A DNA stretch of 64,000 bases from Rhodospirillaceae bacterium. GTDB taxonomy: Bacteria > Pseudomonadota > Alphaproteobacteria > DSM-16000 > Inquilinaceae. A program made the position numbers and the translations under genes. Under the pieces are notes generated by a model that was not told the DNA's origin, did no database searches, and saw nothing but the letters and a program-made list of their open reading frames with translations. The DNA is taken from assembly GCA_020638575.1 (NCBI GenBank), contig JACKIH010000003.1, positions 2,771,501-2,835,500 of the forward strand. Direction: 5' to 3'. Shown piece by piece: positions 45,790 to 55,658 of this stretch (positions are counted from its first letter, which is position 1; each line of letters opens with the position of its first letter).

Positions 45790-46719
45790 ATGACGCCCGA
45801 TCTCTGCTATCTGCACCCGGCCCTCGACCGGGTTTCCGAACGCCGCACCGATGCCGCCTGGATCGCCGATCGCCTGGCCGATCCGGCCACGCGCATGGTG
45901 CCGGTGCGCGGCAGCCGGGTGCTGGTGGCCGGTCCGCCGGCAGCGCCCTATCTGGCCTATGCGTCCGCCACCGACGACTGGTGGCAGGGGGCCGCGGAGC
46001 CGCCGCACCTGCTGGGCCTGGTGGACGGCGTGGCGCATTTCGTCGCCGATCTTCAGCACATCGACGATCCCCGCAGCGATCCGCGCATCACCGCGCGCGG
46101 CCGCCTGATGGACCTGCGCGAGATGGGCTGGCTGCTGCCCCGCGGCGACGGCGCCTTGGCCGCCCAGGCGCGCGCGCTGTGGTGGTTCCACCGCCAGGCG
46201 CGCTTCTGCGGTGCCTGCGGCCGGCCGACCCTGCCGGTGGAGGCGGGCACCAGCCGGCGCTGTTCCGACGAGACATGCGGGGTGCAGGTGTTTCCGCGGC
46301 TCGACCCGGCGGTGATCGTGCTCGTCACCCATGGCGAGCGCGCCCTGCTGGGCCGCCAGAAGGTATGGCCCAAGGGCATGCATTCGGTGCTGGCCGGCTT
46401 CGTGGAGCCGGGGGAAAGCCTGGAAAGCTGCATCCGCCGCGAGGTGCGGGAGGAAGCCGGCGTCACGCTGGCGGATATCCGCTACCAGGCCAGCCAGCCC
46501 TGGCCATTTCCCCAGAGCCTGATGCTGGCCTACCGGGCGGATGCGGCCACCACCGACATTGCCCGCAACGATGCGGAGCTGGAGGACGCCGACTGGTACG
46601 AGCGCGCATTCCTCCAGTCGATCCGCCACCGGCGGCCGGGCGAGGGCGATTTTTTCCTGCCGGCCGGCCACAGCGTGGCGCGCTGGCTGATCGATTGCTG
46701 GCTGGACGAGGCGGGCTGA
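45790..46719 (+). CDS. nudC: NAD+ diphosphatase / RNA NAD-decapping enzyme NudC
   Basis: A 309-residue Nudix hydrolase that cleaves NAD(H) to NMN(H) and AMP and removes NAD caps from RNA. A zinc ribbon (FCGACGRPT with CSDETCG) sits before the Nudix box GFVEPGESLESCIRREVREEAGV. The NudC-specific SQPWPFPQSLM follows it. Length and domain order are normal. The start at 45790 is chosen because residues upstream have no family match. It is convergent with flaF. Confidence 0.95.
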   Translation: MTPDLCYLHPALDRVSERRTDAAWIADRLADPATRMVPVRGSRVLVAGPPAAPYLAYASATDDWWQGAAEPPHLLGLVDGVAHFVADLQHIDDPRSDPRITARGRLMDLREMGWLLPRGDGALAAQARALWWFHRQARFCGACGRPTLPVEAGTSRRCSDETCGVQVFPRLDPAVIVLVTHGERALLGRQKVWPKGMHSVLAGFVEPGESLESCIRREVREEAGVTLADIRYQASQPWPFPQSLMLAYRADAATTDIARNDAELEDADWYERAFLQSIRHRRPGEGDFFLPAGHSVARWLIDCWLDEAG

Positions 46720-46750
46720 GCGAGCGCCTGCTTGCGACAGCCTGACCGGA

Positions 46751-47170
46751 TCAGGCCGACGAGCTGATGTGGTGCTCGTGGGAGGCGCCGGGTGGTGGCG
46801 GCGGCGAGCCGCGGCCTTGCGCCTTCTGGGCCTGGAACAGCCCGGCGATCACCGACCGGTTGACGTCGATCAGCGCATCGGGCGTGGCCTTGCCCTTGGA
46901 AACGAGATGGGTGTGCTTCTCCACCCAGATCGACAGCGACACGATGGACGCCTTCAACTGGTCGGTCAGCTTGTTGTCGGGCGACAGGCAGTCCGCGGCA
47001 AACGCGTTCCAGAGCTGCACGTTGCGGTACAGGCACTTCACCAGCTCCGGCCCCGATTCGCCGCGCAGCGACTCGATCTCGCGCGTGATGCGGCCGAGCA
47101 CGTCGGCCTCCACCTGGATGGGCTCCATGGTGACGCGCTGGGATTTCTGGTAGGCACTGTAGCCGCTCAT
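46751..47170 (-). CDS. flaF: Flagellar biosynthesis regulator FlaF
   Basis: A 139-residue protein with the FlaF pattern: YSAYQKSQRVTMEPIQVEADVLGRITREIE at the N-terminus, then LYRNVQLWNAFAADCLSPDNKL and IVSLSIWVEKHT. FlaF acts with FlbT in alphaproteobacteria to control flagellin synthesis and secretion. A Gly/Pro-rich tail (GRGSPPPPPG) is unusual. GGAG lies upstream of the ATG at 47170. flbT and flagellin genes are not in the window. Confidence 0.85.
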   Translation of the reverse strand: MSGYSAYQKSQRVTMEPIQVEADVLGRITREIESLRGESGPELVKCLYRNVQLWNAFAADCLSPDNKLTDQLKASIVSLSIWVEKHTHLVSKGKATPDALIDVNRSVIAGLFQAQKAQGRGSPPPPPGASHEHHISSSA

Positions 47171-47388
47171 TCGGGTCTCCGATCGGCCGCCTGCGATTGG
47201 CACGCCCCAGCCGGCCTTGGCCGCGCCTGAGGCTTTCCCGGACCTTCGCCGCGACGCCCCCACCGGTGGGCCTGGTCCTGACTTCCGGCCGAGTGTCGAG
47301 GTGAAACCTTCAGAATTCGTTAAGCCTACAGGACCGGGGCCGGCACCTCCAAGTGCCGAAACAGGTGCCGAAGCCGGTCCCGTGCGGC

Positions 47389-48762
47389 TCATGCGTCACG
47401 GTTGCACACCACCGCCTCCACCGCCGCCGCCACATCCAGAAGCGCCCGGTCGCTGCCCCAGGGCGCCATGATCTGCAGGCCCACGGGCAGCTCGCCGCCG
47501 GCGTGGCAGGGCAGAGAGACGGCGCAGACGTTGAGGAAGTTGCCGATGGAGGTGTTGCGCAGCACCAGCGCGTTTGTGCGGCCGTAGACGTCGTCGCTCG
47601 CCTCCAGGGGGGCGATCTCCGGCGCCACCACCGGCACGGTGGGCAGCAGCACGCCGTCGAAGCCGCGCAGCCGCGCGGTGAACCCGGCGATGACGGCGGT
47701 GCGCAGCCGCTGGATCTCCAGGAGGTCGTGGGCGGTGATGCCGGCGCCGCGCTGGATGCGCGCCAGCACGCGCGGATCGATGCGGTCGCGGTAGCTGTCC
47801 AGGCGGGCGGCATGGGTGTTGTAGGCTTCCGGCACCACCAGGCCGCCCAGCCGGTTGGCCGCCACGGCCTCGTCGAATTCCGGCAGGACGACGGGCTCGC
47901 AGCGTGCGCCCGCCTGGCTCAGCCGGTCGATGGCGCGGGCGAAGGCGCGGGCGACGGTGTCGTCGAGATCCTCCTGGGCGACCCCCTCGGCCACCGCCAG
48001 CCGCAGCCCCTCGCGCGCCCGCGGCCGCAGGGGCCTGACCGGCTCGCCCGCCATGATGGCATCGACGACGGCGCAGCAGGCAACGCTGGGGGCGAGCGGG
48101 CCGATGGTGTCCAGCGACGGCGCCAGGGGGAAGCAGCCGTCCAGCGGGATGCGGCCGTGGCTGGTTTTGAAGCCCACCAGGCCGGTGAACGCGGACGGAA
48201 TACGCACCGACCCGCCGGTATCGGTGCCGATGGCCACGGTAGCCATGCCGTCCACCACCGACACGCCGGCCCCGGCGGACGATCCGCCGGGCACGCGGGC
48301 CCGGTCGGCCGGGTTGCCGGGTGTGCCGTAGTGCGGGTTGAGGCCGAGGCCGGAGAAGGCGAACTCCGTCATGTTGGTGCGGCCCACCACCACCGCCCCC
48401 GCCTGGCGCAGGCGGGCGACGGCCAGCGCATCCGCCGCCGCCGGTGCGTTGCCCGCCATCAGGGCGGAGCCGGCGCGCGTCACCTCGCCGGTCATGTCCA
48501 GCAGGTCCTTCACCGAAATCGGCAGCCCGGCGAGCGGCGAGGCCGTCCACCCGGCCGCCCGCTGAATGTCGGCGGCACGGGCGGCGGCACGCGCGGCCGT
48601 CGGCGTGGTGGCGATGAAGGCGGTGTTGCCGGGCTTTGCCGGGTCGGCGATGGCCGCTTCGGCTTCGTCGAGCAGGGCTTCCGCCGTGGTCTCGCCAGCT
48701 GCGAGCGCTTCGCCGAGATCGCTGACGGTGCGCCGGTTGATCGGTCGGTCGAGCCAAGTCAT
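47389..48762 (-). CDS. Amidase of the amidase-signature family
   Basis: A 457-residue hydrolase. The Ser-cisSer-Lys triad is visible: Lys in PISVKDLLD (~84), and the serines in VPGGSSAGAGVSVVDGMATVAIGTDTGGSVRIP-type sequence, the amidase signature. It resembles GatA in fold, but with no gatB or gatC nearby it is likelier to act on small amides. The ATG overlaps the stop of the potassium-channel gene by 4 nt (ATGA), so both are in one operon. The specific substrate is unknown. Confidence 0.9.
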   Translation of the reverse strand: MTWLDRPINRRTVSDLGEALAAGETTAEALLDEAEAAIADPAKPGNTAFIATTPTAARAAARAADIQRAAGWTASPLAGLPISVKDLLDMTGEVTRAGSALMAGNAPAAADALAVARLRQAGAVVVGRTNMTEFAFSGLGLNPHYGTPGNPADRARVPGGSSAGAGVSVVDGMATVAIGTDTGGSVRIPSAFTGLVGFKTSHGRIPLDGCFPLAPSLDTIGPLAPSVACCAVVDAIMAGEPVRPLRPRAREGLRLAVAEGVAQEDLDDTVARAFARAIDRLSQAGARCEPVVLPEFDEAVAANRLGGLVVPEAYNTHAARLDSYRDRIDPRVLARIQRGAGITAHDLLEIQRLRTAVIAGFTARLRGFDGVLLPTVPVVAPEIAPLEASDDVYGRTNALVLRNTSIGNFLNVCAVSLPCHAGGELPVGLQIMAPWGSDRALLDVAAAVEAVVCNRDA

Positions 48763-49751
48763 GGAAGCCTCTCGGGGTCTGCGATGGGTGGGGTGCCGGT
48801 GAGGTGGAGCGCACCGCCGCAATGGGGGCAGTGCAGGGTCTCCGGCGGGTCTGTGGGCCGCAGGTCGGGCGGCTCCGGGGCCAGGATCTCGCCGCTGTCG
48901 GCCGCCGACAACCCCATGTCGAGCCCCTGCTGGGCCAGCCGGGCCCGCGCCTCGGCATCGAGGGGCCCTGCCATGGCGGCTTCCTCCACCGCCTGCTCCA
49001 GGCGGTCGCGGCGCTTCTGCAGCTCGGCGGAAAAGCGCGAGGCGAGCATGCCGGCGGGCAAGGCCACGACGCCGATGCCGAGCACCATGATGAGTACGCC
49101 GAGCACGCGGCCCGGCAGGCTGACAGGGGTCACGTCGCCATAGCCGACGGTGGTCAGCGTCACCACCGACCACCACATGGCCTGGGGGATCGAGCCGAAG
49201 GAGTCCGGCTGGACCGAGCGCTCCGCCCAGTACATCAGGCTGGCGGCGATCAAGATCAGCACGCCCAGCACGAACAGCGCGGCGGTGAGCGCCCGCGCCT
49301 CGGCCTTGATGGCGTCGCCCAGCATCTTCAGGGGGGCGAAGTAGCGGGTGAGCTTGAGGATCCGGAGCAGCCGCAGCACCTTCAGCAGGCGCAGGTCGGC
49401 CCCGAACACCAGGGAAACGTAGAAGGGCAGGATCGCCAGCACGTCGATCACCGCCAGCGGCGTCAGCACATAGCGCCACACCGGCCCGCGCTCGCGGCTG
49501 GCCCACAGGCGGGCCAGGTATTCCACGGTGAAGATCAGCACCGTCGCCGTTTCCACCACGGCGAACGGGGTGGCGTAGGCATCCTGCAGCTCCGCCACGC
49601 TGGACAGCACGATTTCCAGGATGGCGGCGAGGATCACCACCATCAGCACGGCGTTGACCAGCCGGGAGGTGCGGTCCTTCGGGTCGCACACCTCCAAGAT
49701 TTCATAGGTGCGCCGGCGGCAATGACGGGCCGGCCACGGAACGGCAACCAT
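48759..49751 (-). CDS. Voltage-gated-type potassium channel
   Basis: A 330-residue six-helix channel. The voltage-sensor S4 is visible as LRLLKVLRLLRILKLTRY, the pore loop carries the selectivity filter TTVGYGD after AMWWSVVTL, and S6 follows (VLIMVLGIGVVALPAGML). A cytosolic C-terminal tail ends in CPHCGGALHLTG, a half zinc-ribbon-like CxxC. The first 15 residues (MVAVPWPARHCRRR) may not be translated if a later start is used, but no better site is seen. The stop overlaps the amidase start, an unusual pairing. Confidence 0.9.
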   Translation of the reverse strand: MVAVPWPARHCRRRTYEILEVCDPKDRTSRLVNAVLMVVILAAILEIVLSSVAELQDAYATPFAVVETATVLIFTVEYLARLWASRERGPVWRYVLTPLAVIDVLAILPFYVSLVFGADLRLLKVLRLLRILKLTRYFAPLKMLGDAIKAEARALTAALFVLGVLILIAASLMYWAERSVQPDSFGSIPQAMWWSVVTLTTVGYGDVTPVSLPGRVLGVLIMVLGIGVVALPAGMLASRFSAELQKRRDRLEQAVEEAAMAGPLDAEARARLAQQGLDMGLSAADSGEILAPEPPDLRPTDPPETLHCPHCGGALHLTGTPPIADPERLP

Positions 49752-49780
49752 GGCTCATGGTATGGCGCGTCTGCGGGTGC

Positions 49781-51208
49781 TTAACAACCGGGCGAGAGAG
49801 GGGGGCCGCCCCATAGGCGCACCGGATCGTCGAGGCCGCGCAGCGGGTGCCGGCCCAGGTCGTCGAGTCCGTCTGGAAGCGTACCGCTTTCGGCCGCCAC
49901 GGCCGCGGCCAGGGCGTCCGACACGATCAGCGCGCGGTGCAGGCGGCGCGTTTCCCGCTCCACCCGGGCGGCGATGTTGACGGTGCTGCCGAGCACGGCG
50001 AACTCGCGGCACTGGTCGTCGCCGGCGTCGCCCACCAGCACCTCGCCATAGTGGATGCCCACACCCACGAGAATGGCCGAGCGCCCGGCCGCCTGGCGCT
50101 TTTCGGTCCAGCGCCGCATCTCGTCCAGCAGCTCGTAAGCGCAGGCGAGCGCCCGGCTGGCCGGCTGCGGGTCTTGCTCGAAGATGCCGAAGGTCGCCAT
50201 CACCGCGTCGCCGATATACTTGTTAAGCGTGCCCTGGTGTTCGAACACTGCCTGGGCGGAGCGCCGGTAGTAGCTCTGCAGCAGGGTCATGGAGTCGTCC
50301 GGCGCAAGCTGCTCGCACATCCGCGTGAACCCCACCAGGTCGACGAACAGCACCGCCGCGGAGTGCTGCTTGGGATGGGCGATGGCTTCCCCGGCGGTGG
50401 CCAGCGTGCGCGCCAGGTTGGGCGAGAAATAGCGGAACAGGTTGGCGCGTTCGTAGGCGAGCCGCACTTCGCGGCTGGCGAGCCGGCGCGAGCGCACGGC
50501 GATGGCCGCCAGGATGCCGGTGAGGATGGTGAGGATGACGATCTGCTGGGCCCACACAACGGCGCTGACGTAGTGGCGGTTGAGCATCAGCTCCAGCACC
50601 GAATCGACGTTGTTGATGGTGTAGAGCGCATCCAGCGACACCGTGAACACGTCGGCCCTCATCAAGATCAGCGTCATGCCGATCGACCAGCACACGCCCA
50701 GCGAGGCGCCGGTGGCCAGCACCGTGGCCGGCGAGAAGGTGAGCCCCGCCAGCAGCAGGAACATCAAAAGGAACTCGTAATTGCCCAGCCGGAGCTGCAT
50801 GGCGATGGGCCAGTCGTAGGGCACGGTCGGGTTGGGCAGCAGCACGGCCGCGGTGATCAGCGCGGCATCGAAGAGGATGAGGCCGTAGCGGGCAAGCACG
50901 TGGCGGCGCGCCCCGCTGCGCGCCAGCACAGACTGGGCGTAGCTTGAGGCCACCAGGACCGCGGCGATGGTGATGTAGTAGAGGGCCGACAAGATCGGCG
51001 CGCGCGCCAGGATCCAGGTGCAGGCAATCAGCATGGAGATGGCGCGGAACCAGTGGGCGAGGCGGACCCCCGCCGCTTCCACCTGCTCGAACTGGGCCTG
51101 CAGGGTCGGCAGCGCATCCATCCCGGCATAGGGCTCGGCGATGGCGCGCCAGGCGCGGCGCAGGTGGCGCAAGAGCAGTCGGCCTCGGTCCATGGTCATC
51201 GTACCCAT
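49781..51208 (-). CDS. Membrane-bound class III adenylate cyclase
   Basis: A 475-residue protein. An N-terminal cytosolic ~50 residues leads to six hydrophobic helices (~55-245, including YYITIAAVLVASSYAQSVL and QIVILTILTGILAAIAV). A linker helix with FRYFSPNLARTLA leads into the catalytic domain. It contains VLFVDLVGFTRMCEQL with the first metal Asp, LNKYIGDAVMATFG with the second and the adenine Lys, and FAVLGSTVNIAARVE with the transition-state Asn/Arg. Likely makes cAMP. This is the second class III cyclase in the window. Alternative ATGs at 51199 and 51193 are possible. Confidence 0.9.
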   Translation of the reverse strand: MGTMTMDRGRLLLRHLRRAWRAIAEPYAGMDALPTLQAQFEQVEAAGVRLAHWFRAISMLIACTWILARAPILSALYYITIAAVLVASSYAQSVLARSGARRHVLARYGLILFDAALITAAVLLPNPTVPYDWPIAMQLRLGNYEFLLMFLLLAGLTFSPATVLATGASLGVCWSIGMTLILMRADVFTVSLDALYTINNVDSVLELMLNRHYVSAVVWAQQIVILTILTGILAAIAVRSRRLASREVRLAYERANLFRYFSPNLARTLATAGEAIAHPKQHSAAVLFVDLVGFTRMCEQLAPDDSMTLLQSYYRRSAQAVFEHQGTLNKYIGDAVMATFGIFEQDPQPASRALACAYELLDEMRRWTEKRQAAGRSAILVGVGIHYGEVLVGDAGDDQCREFAVLGSTVNIAARVERETRRLHRALIVSDALAAAVAAESGTLPDGLDDLGRHPLRGLDDPVRLWGGPPLSPGC

Positions 51209-51342
51209 ACGCTACCGCCCCCCGGCGGATCGGCCGGATGGGCGGACCCTGCCCTCCCATGCCATCGCATGGGCCACGATTGGGGCAGTTTGGTGCCCGC
51301 GGGAACGATAGAGGCCGAAGCGACCGCCAAAGGCAACGCGGC

Positions 51343-52971
51343 TTAGGTGCTGCCCGCCTCCCTGAGCGCGCGGCGGATGATCTTGCCGGTGGTGGTCATC
51401 GGCAGTTCGTCGACGAACTCGACGATGCGCGGGTACTCGTGGGCGGCGAGTCGGGTCTTCACGAAGGCCTGGATCTCGCGCTTCAGATCGTCGGTGCGGG
51501 CGACGCCGGGACGCAGCACCACCACCGCCTTCACCACCTCCGTACGCACCGGATCGGGTACGCCGACGGCGGCAGCCAGCGCCACGGCGGGGTGGCGCAT
51601 CAGGCAGTCCTCGATTTCGCCGGGGCCGATGCGGTAGCCGGCGGACGTGATCACGTCGTCGTCGCGGCCGACGAACCACAGGTAGCCGTCGTCGTCGGCC
51701 TGGGCGGTGTCGCCCGTCACCATCCAGTCGCCGACGAACTTGGCCGCGGTTGCCTCGGGGTTGTTCCAGTATCTGAGGAACATCACCGGGTCGGGCCGGC
51801 GCACCGCCACCTGGCCGATCTCACCGGCCGGCGCCGGCTTCCCGTCCTCGCCCAGCACCACCACCTCGTGGCCCGGCACCGGGCGGCCCATGGCGCCGGG
51901 GCGCACCGGGAACAGGTCGGCGTTGTTGGCGACGATCAGGTTGCACTCGGTCTGGCCGTAGAACTCGTTGATGGTCAGCCCGAAGGTGTCGCGCCCCCAG
52001 CCCAGCAGCTCCGCCCCCAGCGTCTCGCCACCGGAGCCGATGGAGCGCAGGCCGGGGATCGGCGATGGATCTGCCTGGCGCAACAGCTTCAGGGCCGTCG
52101 GCGGGAAGAAGATGTTGCGTACGCCTGTCCTGGCGATCAGCCGCACCGTGGTATCCACGTCGAACTTGGCCATGCGGTGGGCGACCACGGGAACGCCGTA
52201 GTAGAGCGACGGCAGCAGCACATCGAGCAGGCCGCCGATCCACGCCCAGTCCGCCGGCGTCCAGAAGCGGTCGCCGGGCTCAGGGAAGAAGCGGTGGGGC
52301 ATCTCCACGCCCGGCAGGTGGCCGAGCAGCACCCGGTGACCGTGCACCGCCCCCTTGGGCGAGCCGGTGGTGCCCGAGGTGTAGATGATCACCGCCGGGT
52401 CGTCGGGGCCGGTGTCGGCGGCGATGGCGCGGTCGGACGCCGCCTCCAGGGTCGGCCAGAAGGCCACCGTGCCGGTGGGCGGCGTGCCCTCCGGGTCGGT
52501 CAGCAGCACGGTGCGCAGAGCCGGCAGACTGGGCGCCAGGGCGGCCACCTTGGGCCAATTGGCGCGGTCGGTCACCAGCACCGAAGCGCCGCTGTCCGAC
52601 AGCCGGTGGGCCAGAGCCTCCTCGCCGAACAGGGTGAACAGGGGTAGCGCGATGGCGGCGATCTTGTAGACCGCCATATGGGCGAGCGCGCATTCCGCCG
52701 ACTGGCTGAGCAGGATGCCCACGCGGTCGCCGCGGCTGACCCCGAGGTGGGCAAGCGCGTGGCCCAGCCGGTTGGACCAGGCGTCCAGCGCATCGAAGGT
52801 CACGATGTCGGTCTTGCCGCCGGCGTCCACGGCGATCAGGGCGGGGCGGCCGCTGCCATCGGCGTGGCGGGTGCAGGCCGCCTGGGCGATGTTGAACCGC
52901 TCGGGCCGGGGCCAGCGGAAAGCGGCACGGCAGGCATCATAGCTGCCGGCTCTGGGCAACAGCGGTGTCAT
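51343..52971 (-). CDS. AMP-dependent acyl-CoA synthetase
   Basis: A 542-residue adenylate-forming enzyme. The AMP-binding loop is IIYTSGTTGSPKGAVHGH, followed by EFYGQTECNLIV, TGDTAQADDDGYLWFVGRDDDVITSAGYRIGP and the C-terminal lysine motif TTTGKIIRRAL. It activates a carboxylic acid to its CoA thioester. The sequence resembles acetyl-/propionyl-CoA and medium-chain acyl-CoA synthetases (ACSM-like); chain length cannot be told. It is transcribed together with, and downstream of, the TAXI-type TRAP permease with ~100 bp between, so it may activate the imported acid. Confidence 0.9.
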   Translation of the reverse strand: MTPLLPRAGSYDACRAAFRWPRPERFNIAQAACTRHADGSGRPALIAVDAGGKTDIVTFDALDAWSNRLGHALAHLGVSRGDRVGILLSQSAECALAHMAVYKIAAIALPLFTLFGEEALAHRLSDSGASVLVTDRANWPKVAALAPSLPALRTVLLTDPEGTPPTGTVAFWPTLEAASDRAIAADTGPDDPAVIIYTSGTTGSPKGAVHGHRVLLGHLPGVEMPHRFFPEPGDRFWTPADWAWIGGLLDVLLPSLYYGVPVVAHRMAKFDVDTTVRLIARTGVRNIFFPPTALKLLRQADPSPIPGLRSIGSGGETLGAELLGWGRDTFGLTINEFYGQTECNLIVANNADLFPVRPGAMGRPVPGHEVVVLGEDGKPAPAGEIGQVAVRRPDPVMFLRYWNNPEATAAKFVGDWMVTGDTAQADDDGYLWFVGRDDDVITSAGYRIGPGEIEDCLMRHPAVALAAAVGVPDPVRTEVVKAVVVLRPGVARTDDLKREIQAFVKTRLAAHEYPRIVEFVDELPMTTTGKIIRRALREAGST

Positions 52972-53069
52972 CTCACATCCTCGCGGGATCGCCGGGACCG
53001 GATGTCCGGGACGGCCTCCCCAGGCCGGACGCAGCGCGCCCGGCCCGAGGGCGCCGGCAAGCCGCCCGT

Positions 53070-55658
53070 CTAAACGGCGATCGGCTGCCGGTTGGCGAAC
53101 TTCATCTGGTAGGCCCAGACCGCGGCGGCAACCGCCACGCCGATGCCGTCGGTCAACAGGCCGCCGGAGATCATCAGCAGCGCCGCTGTCAGCAGGATCA
53201 GCCGGAACAGGATGTTGACCCGTCCGATGAACCAGCCCTGCACCGCCGCAGCCATGAAGTAGACCCCCACCGTGCCGGTGATGACCACCCGCACGATGTC
53301 GTACCACTCGCCGACCATCAGGATCTCGCGGCTGTAGAAGAACATGAACGGCACGATGAAGGCCGCCAGGCCCAGCTTGAAGGAGGTGACCGAGGTGCTC
53401 ATCGGGTTGGATCCGGCGATCGCCGCCCCGGCATAGGCGGCCAGCGCCACCGGTGGCGTGATCGCGGAGATCACCGCGAAGTAGAACACGAAGAAGTGGG
53501 CCACCAGCATGGCGATGACCTCGCCCTCCGCCTCGCCGTAGTAGTCGGTGAAGCCGGGCAGGATGATGCGCACCAGGCCCGGCGCCACCACCGATGCCGC
53601 CACCGCGTAGGCCGCGGTGGTGGGCATGCCCATGCCCAGGAGCATGGCGATGAACATGGCGAAGAACAGCGCCAGCAGCTCGCTCTGGTCGGCGACGCTC
53701 AGCAGCAGGCTGGAGAACTTCGCACCGATGCCGGTCAGGCTGATGACGCCGACGATGATGCCGGCGGCGGCGCACACCGCGATCATCTGGATCGACATCT
53801 TGGCGGCCAGATCGAGGGCATCGGTCAGGCGCCGCCAGCCCATGGCGGTCGGCGGAAGCTCGCGCGGCAGGGACAGGGAGTCGCTCACCTGGTCGTTGGA
53901 GCGCGCACCGCGGGCGATCCATCTGAGGAAGATCGCCTCGTAGACGAACAGGCCCACCGACCGGTAGTAGTCCATGATCGGGAACCAGCGCGGGAACCTC
54001 AGGCAGGCGATCACCGAGGCGACGACCACGGCGACGGCAAGGATGATGTAGCCGGTCGTGCTGACATCGAAGGTCGCCAGGTCGAACTGGGCGGCGAATT
54101 CCGGAACGATCTCCATGCGGGCGCACGCCAGGGCCGCCAGTCCGACCAGGCAGATCACGATGATCTGCAGGCCGAACAGCCGGAAAGCCTGGGGCGTCAG
54201 CCAGCTCACCACCACCGCCGCGATCATCGACAAGGTGCCGGCGCGGATCACCGAATAGCCGAAGAACAGCGTGGTGATCAGGATGATCACCGGGATGAAC
54301 AGATAGATCTGCTTGGCCAGCCGCCGCAGGATCGGCAGTTCGTCGGCGCGCATCCCGCGCATGCCCGTCTTCAGCGCTTCGAAGTCGACCATGAAGTAGA
54401 CCGACACGAAGTACAGCACCGCCGGGATGATCGCGCAGATCACCAGCTCGGTGTAGGGAATGCCGGTGATCTCCGCCATGATGAAGGCGCCGGCACCCAT
54501 GATCGGCGGCATGATCTGCCCGCCGGTGGACGCCGCAGCCTCCACCGAGGCGGCCATCTTCGGGCGGTAGCCCACGCGCTTCATCAAGGGGATGGTCAGG
54601 CTGCCCGTGGCCACCACGTTGCCGGCACTGGTGCCGTTGATCATGCCCATCAGCGCCGAGGCGAACACCGCCACCTTGGCCGGCCCGCCGCGCGCCCGGC
54701 CGGCCGCGGCGAAGGCGAAGTTGACGAAGTAGTCCCCCACCTTGGAGGCCTGCAGGAACGCCGCGAAGGTGATGAACAGGATGATGTAGGTGGACGACAC
54801 CGCGATCGGCGGGCCGAGGATGCCGGCATCGGAGAACAGGAACGCGAACACCCGGTCCGGCGTGCGTTCGCGCGCCGCCAGGATGCCCGGCAGGTAGGGT
54901 GCTGCGAACACGTAGGCGACGAAGACCGAGGAGATGATCACCAGCGCCAGGCCGGCCACCCGCCGCGTCAGCTCAAGGATCAGGAAGACGACCGTCAGGC
55001 CGGCCCAGAAGTCGGCATTGGTGGGAAAGACGTTGAAGCGGTTCTGGTAGATCGGCTGGTCGTAGAGCGCCAGGATGAAGTAGGCGCCCACGGCCAGCGA
55101 GACGGCGGCCAGCACCACGTCGGCCCAATGGATGCCGCGGCCGCAATCCTTCCACGCCCACGACGCGCCGATGCCGACCACGGTGGCGACGAAACAGGCG
55201 AAGCCGAAATGCGAGAGGGCCGAGCCGATGCCGACGATGCCGCTGACGTCGACGTTACCGAAGGCCCAGTCCGGCACCTCCGGCCCGGTGATGCGCGACA
55301 CCACCGCCATCACTGCGATCGCCAGCGCCCAGATGCCGGCAAACCCGCCGACCACCCCGGCGAGGATCTGCACGATGCCCGCGGGTTTGACGAAACGGCC
55401 TTCCTCAAGCGTCCAGGCCGAAATCAGCAGGAAACCCAGCACCAGGCCGCCGGCGATATGGCTGATCCGGAACGCCCAGGTTTCGATGCCCAGCACATTC
55501 AGATTGAGAATGTGATATGCGACAAAGATGGCGCCGAACCAGTACAGCGCCCACTTCTGCCAGCCCTGTAACAATCTTTGATTGCCAGCCGGCGGCTCGT
55601 CATCGACGCCTTGTGCGATCATGCGATCGGACTGGCCAGACTCGAAAGTGGCACTCAT
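53070..55658 (-). CDS. TAXI-type TRAP transporter fused 4TM/12TM permease
   Basis: An 862-residue membrane protein of the fused permease class that works with TAXI binding proteins. After a ~40-residue cytosolic N-terminus and an N-terminal block of helices, the large-permease part shows INGTSAGNVVATGSLTIPLMKRVGY, AAASTGGQIMPPIMGAGAFIMAE and, in the second half, LGMGMPTTAAYAVAASVVAP and AVISAITPPVALAAYAGAAIAG, the paired re-entrant loops of the family. GGGGGAAG precedes the ATG at 55658. No TAXI binding-protein gene is adjacent. The acyl-CoA synthetase downstream hints at an organic-acid substrate. Confidence 0.92.
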   Translation of the reverse strand: MSATFESGQSDRMIAQGVDDEPPAGNQRLLQGWQKWALYWFGAIFVAYHILNLNVLGIETWAFRISHIAGGLVLGFLLISAWTLEEGRFVKPAGIVQILAGVVGGFAGIWALAIAVMAVVSRITGPEVPDWAFGNVDVSGIVGIGSALSHFGFACFVATVVGIGASWAWKDCGRGIHWADVVLAAVSLAVGAYFILALYDQPIYQNRFNVFPTNADFWAGLTVVFLILELTRRVAGLALVIISSVFVAYVFAAPYLPGILAARERTPDRVFAFLFSDAGILGPPIAVSSTYIILFITFAAFLQASKVGDYFVNFAFAAAGRARGGPAKVAVFASALMGMINGTSAGNVVATGSLTIPLMKRVGYRPKMAASVEAAASTGGQIMPPIMGAGAFIMAEITGIPYTELVICAIIPAVLYFVSVYFMVDFEALKTGMRGMRADELPILRRLAKQIYLFIPVIILITTLFFGYSVIRAGTLSMIAAVVVSWLTPQAFRLFGLQIIVICLVGLAALACARMEIVPEFAAQFDLATFDVSTTGYIILAVAVVVASVIACLRFPRWFPIMDYYRSVGLFVYEAIFLRWIARGARSNDQVSDSLSLPRELPPTAMGWRRLTDALDLAAKMSIQMIAVCAAAGIIVGVISLTGIGAKFSSLLLSVADQSELLALFFAMFIAMLLGMGMPTTAAYAVAASVVAPGLVRIILPGFTDYYGEAEGEVIAMLVAHFFVFYFAVISAITPPVALAAYAGAAIAGSNPMSTSVTSFKLGLAAFIVPFMFFYSREILMVGEWYDIVRVVITGTVGVYFMAAAVQGWFIGRVNILFRLILLTAALLMISGGLLTDGIGVAVAAAVWAYQMKFANRQPIAV

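Noticed and set aside
52965..55571. An 868-codon rightward ORF rich in His and Asp
   Set aside because: It is antisense to the TAXI-type TRAP permease. The composition arises from hydrophobic codons read on the other strand.
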